In this document: positions 1 through 5,312 of the stretch, one piece after another
Position numbering within the stretch: position 1 is the first letter of the stretch
How the letters are laid out: each line of letters opens with the position of its first letter
Source: JAVZYK01 sp049699715
GTDB lineage: Archaea; Nanobdellota; Nanobdellia; Pacearchaeales; UBA284
Direction: 5' to 3'
NCBI GenBank assembly: GCA_049699715.1
Contig: JBNAVB010000019.1
Span: 1 to 7,674, forward strand
Length of the DNA stretch: 7,674 nt
Program-made: the position numbers and the translations under genes
The notes under the pieces: generated by a model
Told to the model about the DNA's origin: nothing
Databases searched by the model: none
Seen by the model: only the letters and a program-made list of their open reading frames with translations

Positions 1-1001
1 TGATTTTCAGAATAGGCACGATGATTGCAAGCACATTCACGCCATTAAGCTCTGGATTAAGTTAAGAGCGAAACCAGAAATAGAAGAGTTTGAGATAGAT
101 ACGAATGAGGAAAAATGCGTCTATTGCAGTTCTCTTAACATCGTAAAGAATGGCTCTAGAAAGACAGCAATTGAAAATAAGCAGAGATTCAAATGCAAAG
201 ATTGTGGAAAGAGATTTGTTCTTGATCCAGTAAAGAAAATCAAAGGAAATGGCAAGATTGTTACGTTAGCAATGGATTTGTATTTCAAAGGATTGTCATT
301 AAGGGATATCTGATACCTTATTCCAATTTTACAATCTGAGAGTGCATTTTGACACAATTAGAAGATGGATTAACAAATACACCCAGATTATGGATGATTA
401 TACAAAGAATTTCAAGCCGGAATTAAGCGATAAATGGCATATTGATGAGCAGATGATTAAATCAAGGAAAGATTACATATGGTGCTGGAATGTATTGGAC
501 AGCGAGACAAGATTCTTAATAGCGAATAATGTGACAAGAGGCAGAGAGATTAGAGATGCGAGAGCTGTGTTAAGGGTAGCTAAGGAAAATATCAAAGAAA
601 ACCCAAAAGAAATTGTTACTGATGGTTTATGGTCTTACGAGAAAGCTATTCGAAAAGAATTTATTACGAAAAGGACAAGTCCGAATGCAGTTATCCATTC
701 CAGAAATGCCGGAATCGCTAAGAAGATTCTGAATAACAACAAAGTGGAGCGTTATCATAACGAATTCAGGGAATTTGACAAAGTGAGAAGAGGGTTTAAG
801 TCAGATGAAACTGCACAGCAATGGAGCGATGCCTTTAGACTCTATCACAATTTCATTAAGAAACACATGGCTCTTAATGGAGCAACACCTTCTCAAGTAG
901 CAGAAATTGATATTGATTTAGGCAGAAACAGGTGGCTAAGTCTGCTAAAACAAAGTCTCAATCACCCGAATACGACAAAAAAGGAGGTAATATTAAAATG
1001 A
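1..1001 (+). pseudogene. IS6/IS240-like DDE transposase, 5'-truncated by window edge and frameshifted
   Basis: The first reading frame is open from the window edge (codons from base 2) to a TGA at 311-313. It shows the end of a SWIM-like zinc motif (DDCKHIHAIKLW, Cys at 26-28, His at 32-34) and then a zinc ribbon with CVYC (116-127) and CKDC (194-205), ending GLSLRDI. The homologous reading continues one frame over as ISDTLFQFYNL... to a stop at 999-1001. That part carries the RNase H-fold catalytic triad: Asp in WHIDE (444), Asp in IVTDGLWSY (621) and Glu in NNNKVERYH (747). SWIM plus zinc ribbon plus DDE is an arrangement known from archaeal IS6-like transposases. The two halves are separate frames, so the gene is probably inactive unless frameshifting is programmed. 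The upstream end of the element lies outside the window and no terminal inverted repeat could be paired. The family call is strong; the exact IS name is unknown. Confidence 0.88.
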
Positions 1002-1052
1002 CCCTTTAATACGACAGAGAGCGATTTTCAAATTTTTATACAATTTTTAATT

Positions 1053-1066
1053 TTTATAAAAATATA
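1053..1066 (+). promoter_or_regulatory. TATA-box-like promoter of kae1
   Basis: The tract tttataaaaatata lies about 26-39 bases before the kae1 ATG at 1092. No Shine-Dalgarno lies in between (the spacer is pyrimidine-rich, tcctctttctttactcttg). This spacing fits an archaeal TATA box driving a leaderless or nearly leaderless mRNA. The whole 1038-1070 stretch is A/T only except for one C, so the exact box is uncertain. Confidence 0.6.
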
Positions 1067-1091
1067 AAAATCCTCTTTCTTTACTCTTGTC

Positions 1092-2099
1092 ATGAAAAAA
1101 GGGAAAAAATTATTGTGCCTAGGCATCGAAGCCACAGCTCATACTTTTGGGGGGGCTGTCGTCGCTCTAGAAAGATGCAATTGCAAGATCCTAAGCAATG
1201 TCAAAGATACTTACACAACTGAACGAGGAGGCATTATTCCTGTTGAAGCCGCAAAGCATCACGATGCTGTCAAAGATAAGGTTCTTGAGCAGGCTTTGAG
1301 TGAGGCAAAAGTAGATTTAAATGATATAGATATTATAGCTTATTCTCGAGGCCCTGGTTTAGCTCCATGCTTGTTACGAGGCCTTCAGCTTGCTAAACAT
1401 TTGGCTGAAAAACACAAAAAACCTCTCGTGCCAGTTAATCATTGCATTGCTCATCTTGAAATAGGCAAGGCACTGACAGGAGCAAAGGATCCTGTTCTGC
1501 TTTATTGTTCTGGAGCGAACACACAAATTATAAGTTACGCAGCAGGCAAATATCGTATTTTTGGCGAGACTCTTGACATTGGCATAGGAAACTTTATTGA
1601 TTCATTTGCAAGGCACGCTGGCTTGGGATTTCCAGGAGGGCCCAAAATCGCGGAACTGGCTTTGAAAAGCAATAACCTAATTGAACTGCCCTACACTGTC
1701 AAGGGCATGGATGTTGCTTTTTCTGGCTTGTTGACAAACTTGAAACAAAAATATGATAAAGGCATGAAACTTGAAGACTTGGCCTATTCTTTACAAGAAT
1801 ATGCTTTTGCAATGTTAGTCGAGGTTTCAGAAAGGGCCATGGCTCATTTGAAAAAGAAAGAGCTATTACTTGGCGGCGGAGTTGCATGCAATAAAAGGCT
1901 TCAGGAGATGTGTGATGTGATGTGTAAAGAAAGGGGGGCAAAATCATACTGCCCGCCTAATCAAGTTCTTGTTGATAATGCAGCTATGATTGCATGGACA
2001 GGCATTCTTATGTATAAAGCTGGGCAACAAGTCTCTCTTGACAAGGCAGACATCAAACCTTATGAAAGGACTGATGATATTGAGGTTAAGTGGTTGTAG
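1092..2099 (+). CDS. kae1: Kae1/TsaD, catalytic subunit of KEOPS (tRNA N6-threonylcarbamoyladenosine synthase)
   Basis: Kae1 transfers the threonylcarbamoyl group from TC-AMP to A37 of ANN-decoding tRNAs as the catalytic subunit of the cytoplasmic KEOPS complex (with Bud32, Cgi121, Pcc1). The 335-residue product matches the family along its whole length: the ASKHA-type first phosphate loop LCLGIEATAHTFG (8-20), GPGLAPCLLRGL (87-98), the metal-binding His pair in NHCIAHLE (H117, H121), CSGANTQ (139-145), GETLDIGIGN (158-167), GGPKIAELA (182-190), GGGVACN (261-267) and the metal-ligand Asp in LVDNAAMIAWTG (D295). The length is that of a stand-alone Kae1; there is no C-terminal Bud32 kinase as found fused in several euryarchaea. 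No other KEOPS gene lies in the window. The ATG at 1092 puts only six residues before the conserved core and follows a TATA box, so the start is likely right. Confidence 0.97.
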   Translation: MKKGKKLLCLGIEATAHTFGGAVVALERCNCKILSNVKDTYTTERGGIIPVEAAKHHDAVKDKVLEQALSEAKVDLNDIDIIAYSRGPGLAPCLLRGLQLAKHLAEKHKKPLVPVNHCIAHLEIGKALTGAKDPVLLYCSGANTQIISYAAGKYRIFGETLDIGIGNFIDSFARHAGLGFPGGPKIAELALKSNNLIELPYTVKGMDVAFSGLLTNLKQKYDKGMKLEDLAYSLQEYAFAMLVEVSERAMAHLKKKELLLGGGVACNKRLQEMCDVMCKERGAKSYCPPNQVLVDNAAMIAWTGILMYKAGQQVSLDKADIKPYERTDDIEVKWL

Positions 2100-2129
2100 A
2101 AAAGCCAAGTTTATTGTTACTACCTCTTT

Positions 2130-2146
2130 ATCCTAACCCTTTTTAT
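2130..2146 (+). terminator. Possible oligo-T termination site after kae1
   Basis: About 30 bases past the kae1 stop the sequence runs through pyrimidine-rich tracts including taaccctttttatc. Archaeal RNA polymerase can terminate at U-runs without a hairpin, and none is seen here. The five-T run is short, so this is a weak call. Confidence 0.3.
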
Positions 2147-2233
2147 CGACGATATTCAAATTGTCTTGTTTCTCTTATTTTCGCTATACCGAATTATGTT
2201 ACTTCTTATTGGTTATAACAAAAAACCGAATAT

Positions 2234-2249
2234 CGAAAGGTTTAAATAG
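2234..2249 (+). promoter_or_regulatory. BRE/TATA promoter of the Ig-like surface protein gene
   Basis: The sequence cgaaaggtttaaatag is a textbook archaeal promoter: purine-rich BRE (cgaaag) directly before a TATA box (tttaaata, 2241-2248). Transcription would start near 2268-2272, giving a 5' leader of roughly 70 bases before the ATG at 2341. An 8-bp arm (gaatatcg, 2228-2235) overlapping the BRE is repeated inverted at 2150-2157, and accgaat occurs at 2188-2194 and 2225-2231. These could be regulator sites. Confidence 0.7.
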
Positions 2250-2276
2250 GTGTTTTAACTATGGAATAGTAATAAT

Positions 2277-2339
2277 ATGGTATATCAACTTCGGTTGAAT
2301 TGCCTAATAGATAAATTAAATTTAAAAAACGAAAAATAA
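2277..2339 (+). other. Candidate upstream ORF (20 codons) in the leader of the surface-protein gene
   Basis: The first substantial ATG downstream of the predicted transcription start opens a 20-codon frame (MVYQLRLNCL IDKLNLKNEK) whose TAA at 2337-2339 is one base before the ATG of the main gene. A two-codon frame, ATG GAA TAG at 2261-2269, lies at or before the predicted start of transcription. There is no Shine-Dalgarno, but a leaderless or short-leader mRNA would not need one. An ORF of this length can arise by chance in such a leader, so this is only a candidate. Confidence 0.25.
2285..2298 (+). promoter_or_regulatory. C(UUCG)G tetraloop hairpin in the 5' leader
   Basis: The sequence tcaac-ttcg-gttga forms a 5-bp stem closed by the exceptionally stable C(UUCG)G tetraloop. 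It lies about 15-30 bases into the predicted mRNA leader and inside the candidate upstream ORF. The role is unknown; it could stabilise the 5' end or affect translation. Confidence 0.4.
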
Positions 2340-2340
2340 A

Positions 2341-3714
2341 ATGAAAAGCAAATTATTTGGTTTGTTTTTTTTAGTTTTAGTAGCTAGTGTTCTAGCATTA
2401 ACAAGTATTATGGCTGAAAGCTGGCAGGAAACTTCAACACCAGACATCAAAGAAATGACTGTCTATGTTGATGGCAATGTCGCTTGGTATGGTTACTGTT
2501 ACCAGTACGCATGGTCCCCTTACGATGACATAAGAGAAGTTGAAAGTGGAGGTATGCCTATACTTCCTCGGAACTGGCGCTGTAACACATATCAGTATAA
2601 CACCCCAGCTCTTGAGCGAGCCTCTCAGCTTGCAGTGAAAGTTGTCTTCAAGGCCGAAAAAGACTTGAGTAATGTCAAGTTACATGTATGGCTTAACGGT
2701 TACAGAGAAGAGTTAGAAGCAAGAACTTCTGAATTCGATGTATTCAAAGGCAACTTGTATTCAAAAACTCTTTTCATAGACATTCCTTATGACATTGACG
2801 CAAGAGATACTTACACTCTTTATGCCAAACTTGAAGGCAAAAAGGAGTTCACGGGTGTAGATGAAGCCAAGATAGATATGAGTGTCCAGAGAATCGCGAA
2901 TATTCTAGACATTTTAAGCATTGACTTGTATGACCACAACCGCGACAATATCTTCAATGCAGGCAGTACAATGTACGCTGACGTTGTTGTCAAGAACCGC
3001 GGGAACCACAAGGCAGATGATGTTTATGTTAAAATGAGCATCAAAGAGCTCGGCATAAGCAGAAATGTCTATTTGGGCGATATCGAGGCTTATGACAACC
3101 ACTATGCTCACAACAACGATGATACAAAGAGAGTCACAATTGCACTGTCTCTTCCAACAGACACAGCCACTGGCTCTTATACTGTTGAAATCGAAGCGTA
3201 CAACTCAGAGCTTAACGACAAGGAAACAAGAGAGATTGTCGTTGAGAAAGAGTTGGGCAAGAGCATAGAGATTATACCTCAGATTACAGAAGCAACACTT
3301 GGAACAGGCGCGACTGCACAATATTCTTTACTTGTTTCAAACACTGGTGAGACAGACGAGCACTTCGTTGTAGAGGTGCTTGGAGCTAACGGTTGGGCAA
3401 CAACTGTCATTTCTCCTGCCTCATTCAATCTTGGAGCGGGCGAAAGCAAGATAGTACAGATTGACTTGACTGCGGCTAAGGATGCCGAAGCAGGGAGATA
3501 TCCTTTCACTGTTCGTGTCAGATATGGCAATGAAGCAAAGCAATACAACCTCATGGCTAACGTTACAAAAGGTGTTGCAGTTGATTGGAAAATTATCTTG
3601 ATGATAATCGGCATCGTTTTGGCAGTAGCAATTATTGTTTTGCTTATCATAACTTTGATAAAGCAGAACAAAGGTTCTTTCGAGGAAAAGCCTGAACTTG
3701 AAAGCTACTACTAA
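2341..3714 (+). CDS. Secreted, membrane-anchored Ig-like (CARDB/NEW3-type) surface protein, S-layer-like
   Basis: This 457-residue protein begins with a Sec signal peptide (KSK, then hydrophobic LFGLFFLVLVASVLAL, probable cleavage around A25/E26). It ends with one transmembrane helix (about 417-440) followed by a short charged cytoplasmic tail, so nearly all of it faces outside. Three beta-rich parts can be seen: an N-terminal domain (about 30-180) holding the only two cysteines of the mature chain (C53, C81, possible disulfide); a CARDB-like domain (about 185-303) with the typical VVVKNRGNHKADDV; and a NEW3-like domain (about 308-410) with LLVSNTGETDEHF and AEAGRYPFTVRVR. One N-glycosylation sequon, NVT at 407-409, lies just before the membrane. 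Such proteins are often labelled putative S-layer proteins in DPANN archaea. With its own strong promoter and terminator it is a single-gene unit. Location and fold class are well supported; a true lattice-forming S-layer role is not shown. Confidence 0.8.
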   Translation: MKSKLFGLFFLVLVASVLALTSIMAESWQETSTPDIKEMTVYVDGNVAWYGYCYQYAWSPYDDIREVESGGMPILPRNWRCNTYQYNTPALERASQLAVKVVFKAEKDLSNVKLHVWLNGYREELEARTSEFDVFKGNLYSKTLFIDIPYDIDARDTYTLYAKLEGKKEFTGVDEAKIDMSVQRIANILDILSIDLYDHNRDNIFNAGSTMYADVVVKNRGNHKADDVYVKMSIKELGISRNVYLGDIEAYDNHYAHNNDDTKRVTIALSLPTDTATGSYTVEIEAYNSELNDKETREIVVEKELGKSIEIIPQITEATLGTGATAQYSLLVSNTGETDEHFVVEVLGANGWATTVISPASFNLGAGESKIVQIDLTAAKDAEAGRYPFTVRVRYGNEAKQYNLMANVTKGVAVDWKIILMIIGIVLAVAIIVLLIITLIKQNKGSFEEKPELESYY

Positions 3715-3772
3715 AATAGCTGAGAATCCAAAGGCTAAAAGCGAATACAAACAAGCTAAAAACAAACAAGTC

Positions 3773-3860
3773 AAGGTTGATATTTTGTTTTTATTTTTTC
3801 AACCTTTTATTTTTTTCCTTTTATTTTTTTATTTTTTTCTTTGATTTTTTCTTTTTTTTA
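3773..3860 (+). terminator. Hairpin plus long T-rich terminator after the surface-protein gene
   Basis: An 8-bp inverted repeat (aaggttga 3773-3780, tcaacctt 3799-3806) with an 18-base T-rich loop is followed by about 50 bases made almost only of T runs broken by single A, C or G. Repeated U-tracts are the known archaeal termination signal. The length of the tract suggests a strong stop suited to a highly transcribed gene. Confidence 0.7.
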
Positions 3861-3874
3861 TCCCTCAAAATAAA

Positions 3875-3884
3875 ATTATATATT
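3875..3884 (+). promoter_or_regulatory. TATA-like promoter of the acyltransferase-like gene
   Basis: The tract attatatatt lies 31-40 bases before the ATG at 3915 and no Shine-Dalgarno precedes that start (aaattaaaaaccat). Transcription would begin near 3905-3910, giving a very short leader. Confidence 0.5.
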
Positions 3885-3914
3885 ACATAAAAATCAATAC
3901 AAATTAAAAACCAT

Positions 3915-4646
3915 ATGAAAAAACACAGCATGGCATACTACAATCTAAAGAAGGGCTTTCATGATTTTGTAACGAATTGTGTTCTTAGTCCTATTTACAA
4001 ATTTAAGGGAGACATAGAAGTTAAGGGCAAGGAGAACCTTGAAGAGGCTTCAAAAAAAGCCCGTGTCATTATAGCAGCAACCCACACGAACATAGAAAGG
4101 TCAATCCCCATAGGTTTAGCTCTAAAAGAACAGTTCCACATTATAATAAAAAAAGATATGGGCAGATGGTATCTAAACAAACTATGGCTTGACCCTTTCA
4201 TAAGACTTTTAAACGGAAAATGGATTGAGGGGAATGAGGCAAAATGGTGCAAAAACGATTTGGAAACTATAGCTGAGTTGATAGATTGTCATGATTCCTT
4301 CAAAAAGGAACACGAGCCAAAATACATTTTGCTTGCAGTTTCCGGAAATTTCAATACAGACAATCCTCTGGAATTCCAGCCAAAGAAAGGCCTTGCTATA
4401 GCTTACAGAATAAGGCTAAAGAAGAATCTAGAAAAAGGCATTAATTACTTTGACTCAATGATTGTTCCTTGCGTTGAGTTCATGCTAAGAGAAAAAGATG
4501 AAGGAAAGAAATATTTAATAGTTTATGACAAACCCATTAACCCAAATGATTTTATTTGTAAGACAAATAAAAAGTTTGATTTTGACACAGATTCTCTAAC
4601 TACCCTGCTTAAATACAAGATAAGGAAGATTATGGCCTCTTATTAG
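3915..4646 (+). CDS. Divergent LPLAT/PlsC-like acyltransferase-fold protein
   Basis: The layout of this 243-residue protein matches the lysophospholipid acyltransferase fold. A basic N-terminus leads to a short strand and VIIAATHTNIERS (51-63), in the place of the PlsC NHxxxxD block. HIIIKKDMGRWYLNKLW and PFIRLLNGKWIEG (75-106) resemble block II. LLAVSGNFNTDNPLEFQPKKGLAIAYR (139-165) has the spacing of block III, FPEGTRS followed by a KKG turn. IVPCVEF (183-189) resembles block IV. Catalytic details differ: His57 is present, but the Asp four residues on is Arg62 (Glu61 precedes it), and the EGTR Glu position reads Ser143. It may therefore have another mechanism or no acyltransferase activity. 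No clear transmembrane helix is seen. Archaeal lipids are ether-linked, so the substrate is unknown. ATG 3915 was chosen for its promoter spacing; ATG 3930 is the alternative start. Confidence 0.6.
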   Translation: MKKHSMAYYNLKKGFHDFVTNCVLSPIYKFKGDIEVKGKENLEEASKKARVIIAATHTNIERSIPIGLALKEQFHIIIKKDMGRWYLNKLWLDPFIRLLNGKWIEGNEAKWCKNDLETIAELIDCHDSFKKEHEPKYILLAVSGNFNTDNPLEFQPKKGLAIAYRIRLKKNLEKGINYFDSMIVPCVEFMLREKDEGKKYLIVYDKPINPNDFICKTNKKFDFDTDSLTTLLKYKIRKIMASY

Positions 4647-4647
4647 C

Positions 4648-4665
4648 TTTAATTTAGGAATTAAA
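4648..4665 (+). terminator. Weak AT hairpin after the acyltransferase-like gene
   Basis: tttaatt-tagg-aattaaa forms a 7-bp, all A-U stem two bases after the stop codon. It is not followed by a U-run, so termination here is doubtful. Confidence 0.25.
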
Positions 4666-4672
4666 TTTAAAG

Positions 4673-4797
4673 AAATATAAAAAGTTCATATGAGAGATAA
4701 TAAAAGGCAAGTAAAAGATATCAATATGAAAAGATTATCAATAAATCTGTTTCTCAAACATTATATTGGCTTGATTTCTACAAGCCTCGAATTTTAG
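4673..4797 (+). other. Candidate small transcription unit: TATA-like box plus 23-codon ORF
   Basis: Between the acyltransferase-like gene and the L7Ae promoter, a TATA-like tract (aaatataaaaag, 4673-4684) is followed at 4726-4797 by a 23-codon ORF, MKRLSINLFL KHYIGLISTS LEF, basic then hydrophobic. The hairpin ggcttg-(7 nt)-caagcc (4768-4786) lies inside its 3' part. No Shine-Dalgarno is present and no family is recognised. This could equally be non-coding leader or spacer. Confidence 0.2.
4768..4786 (+). other. 6-bp hairpin with 7-base loop
   Basis: ggcttg and caagcc pair around the loop atttcta. The 7-base loop recalls a tRNA arm, but no acceptor, D or T arm can be built around it. It is followed by tcgaattttag and then, at 4803, the T-run of the L7Ae TATA box; it may terminate upstream transcription. 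Confidence 0.35.
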
Positions 4798-4802
4798 TAA
4801 TC

Positions 4803-4810
4803 TTTTTAAA
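4803..4810 (+). promoter_or_regulatory. TATA-like promoter of the L7Ae-S28e-L24e cluster
   Basis: The tract tttttaaa (in taatctttttaaacctcc) would place the transcription start near 4829-4836, about 55 bases before the L7Ae ATG at 4889. The resulting leader contains two 8-codon mini-ORFs, a Shine-Dalgarno and a possible kink-turn (see findings). Confidence 0.5.
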
Positions 4811-4877
4811 CCTCCTTTCTCTCATTCTCTTAACCATATGACCAAAGCTAAATTCACCGAATGAATAAAGCTAATGA

Positions 4878-4884
4878 GGGAGGT
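4878..4884 (+). promoter_or_regulatory. Shine-Dalgarno that decides the L7Ae start
   Basis: gggaggt is a strong match to the 16S 3' end and lies 4 bases before ATG 4889 (5 bases counting from the ggagg core). An in-frame ATG at 4874 lies upstream of this site and would put the site inside the coding sequence, so 4889 is preferred. It is one of only two credible Shine-Dalgarno sites seen ahead of genes in the window. Confidence 0.75.
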
Positions 4885-4888
4885 TAAA

Positions 4889-5245
4889 ATGGCTTCTCCA
4901 TATGAGATAATAGAGATAGCGAGAAAAACAGGAAAGATTGAGAAAGGCGTTAATGAAACTACGAAAGCTGTAGAGCGGGGTGTAGCAAAGTTAGTCGTGA
5001 TAGCCGAAGATGTTTCTCCTAAGGAAATAACACAGCATCTGCCTGCACTATGCCAAGAGAAAAACATTCCGTTTGCCTTAGCTGACTCAAAGAAAAAGTT
5101 AGGCGTGGCGGCAGGAATCAATGTAAGCTCAGCGGCAATAGCAGTTATAGAGGCAGGCGAGGCCGCTTCTCAGATTTTACACTTTTCAAAGGGGGCAAAA
5201 GCAACCAAAGAAAGCAGAGAAAATAAAGCAAATCCTGAAAAATAA
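4889..5245 (+). CDS. rpl7ae: Ribosomal protein L7Ae (kink-turn RNA-binding protein)
   Basis: L7Ae binds kink-turns in 23S rRNA and, in archaea, in box C/D and H/ACA guide RNPs and RNase P. The 118-residue product carries the family core: GVNETTKAVERG (20-31), whose NExxK makes the kink-turn contacts, AKLVVIAEDVSP (33-44), HLPALCQEKNIPF (50-62) and LGVAAGINVSSAAIAVIEAG (71-90), followed by a polar, Lys-rich tail (about 99-118). It starts directly at helix 1 (SPYEIIEIARKTGK); usual archaeal L7Ae has roughly ten more N-terminal residues including a VKF-type first strand. ATG 4889 is chosen for the Shine-Dalgarno 4 bases upstream; ATG 4874 would add MREVK. Further upstream, in the same frame, MTKAKFTE ends at a TGA (4862-4864). 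L7Ae-S28e-L24e is a conserved archaeal gene order, usually with ndk. Confidence 0.95.
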   Translation: MASPYEIIEIARKTGKIEKGVNETTKAVERGVAKLVVIAEDVSPKEITQHLPALCQEKNIPFALADSKKKLGVAAGINVSSAAIAVIEAGEAASQILHFSKGAKATKESRENKANPEK

Positions 5246-5263
5246 AATCCAAACAGGACAATA

Positions 5264-5288
5264 AATAAACCTGTATTAATAAACCTGT
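5264..5288 (+). repeat. Two 11-bp direct repeats upstream of S28e
   Basis: aataaacctgt occurs at 5264-5274 and 5278-5288 (14-base period), directly before a TATA-like ttatatta (5288-5295). The cctgt in each copy can also pair with acagg at 5253-5257, giving two alternative small hairpins. The pair may be an operator, an RNA switch or chance in AT-rich spacer. Confidence 0.4.
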
Positions 5289-5295
5289 TATATTA
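5288..5295 (+). promoter_or_regulatory. Possible internal TATA box before S28e
   Basis: ttatatta lies 18-25 bases before the S28e ATG at 5313, a little close for a leaderless start. No Shine-Dalgarno precedes that ATG (aaaaaatttaaag). S28e may have its own transcript as well as the one from the L7Ae promoter 67 bases upstream. Confidence 0.35.
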
Positions 5296-5312
5296 ATTTA
5301 AAAAATTTAAAG

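Noticed and set aside
3279..3671. Minus-strand open frame of 130 codons inside the surface-protein gene
   Set aside because: It is antisense to a well-supported secreted protein, shows no family motif, and arises from the codon pattern of the + strand gene. The same applies to the overlapping minus-strand frame at 3421-3774 and the other antisense frames.
3781..3860. T-rich stretch considered as a tandem repeat
   Set aside because: There is no regular unit; runs of 4-8 T broken by single bases fit an archaeal U-tract terminator better.
4760..4800. tRNA-like arm (6-bp stem with 7-base loop)
   Set aside because: No acceptor stem, D arm or T-loop consensus can be placed around it, and the base after the would-be anticodon is U.
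4874..4888. Earlier L7Ae start at ATG 4874
   Set aside because: It would place the strong Shine-Dalgarno inside the gene, has none of its own, and adds residues that do not match the family.
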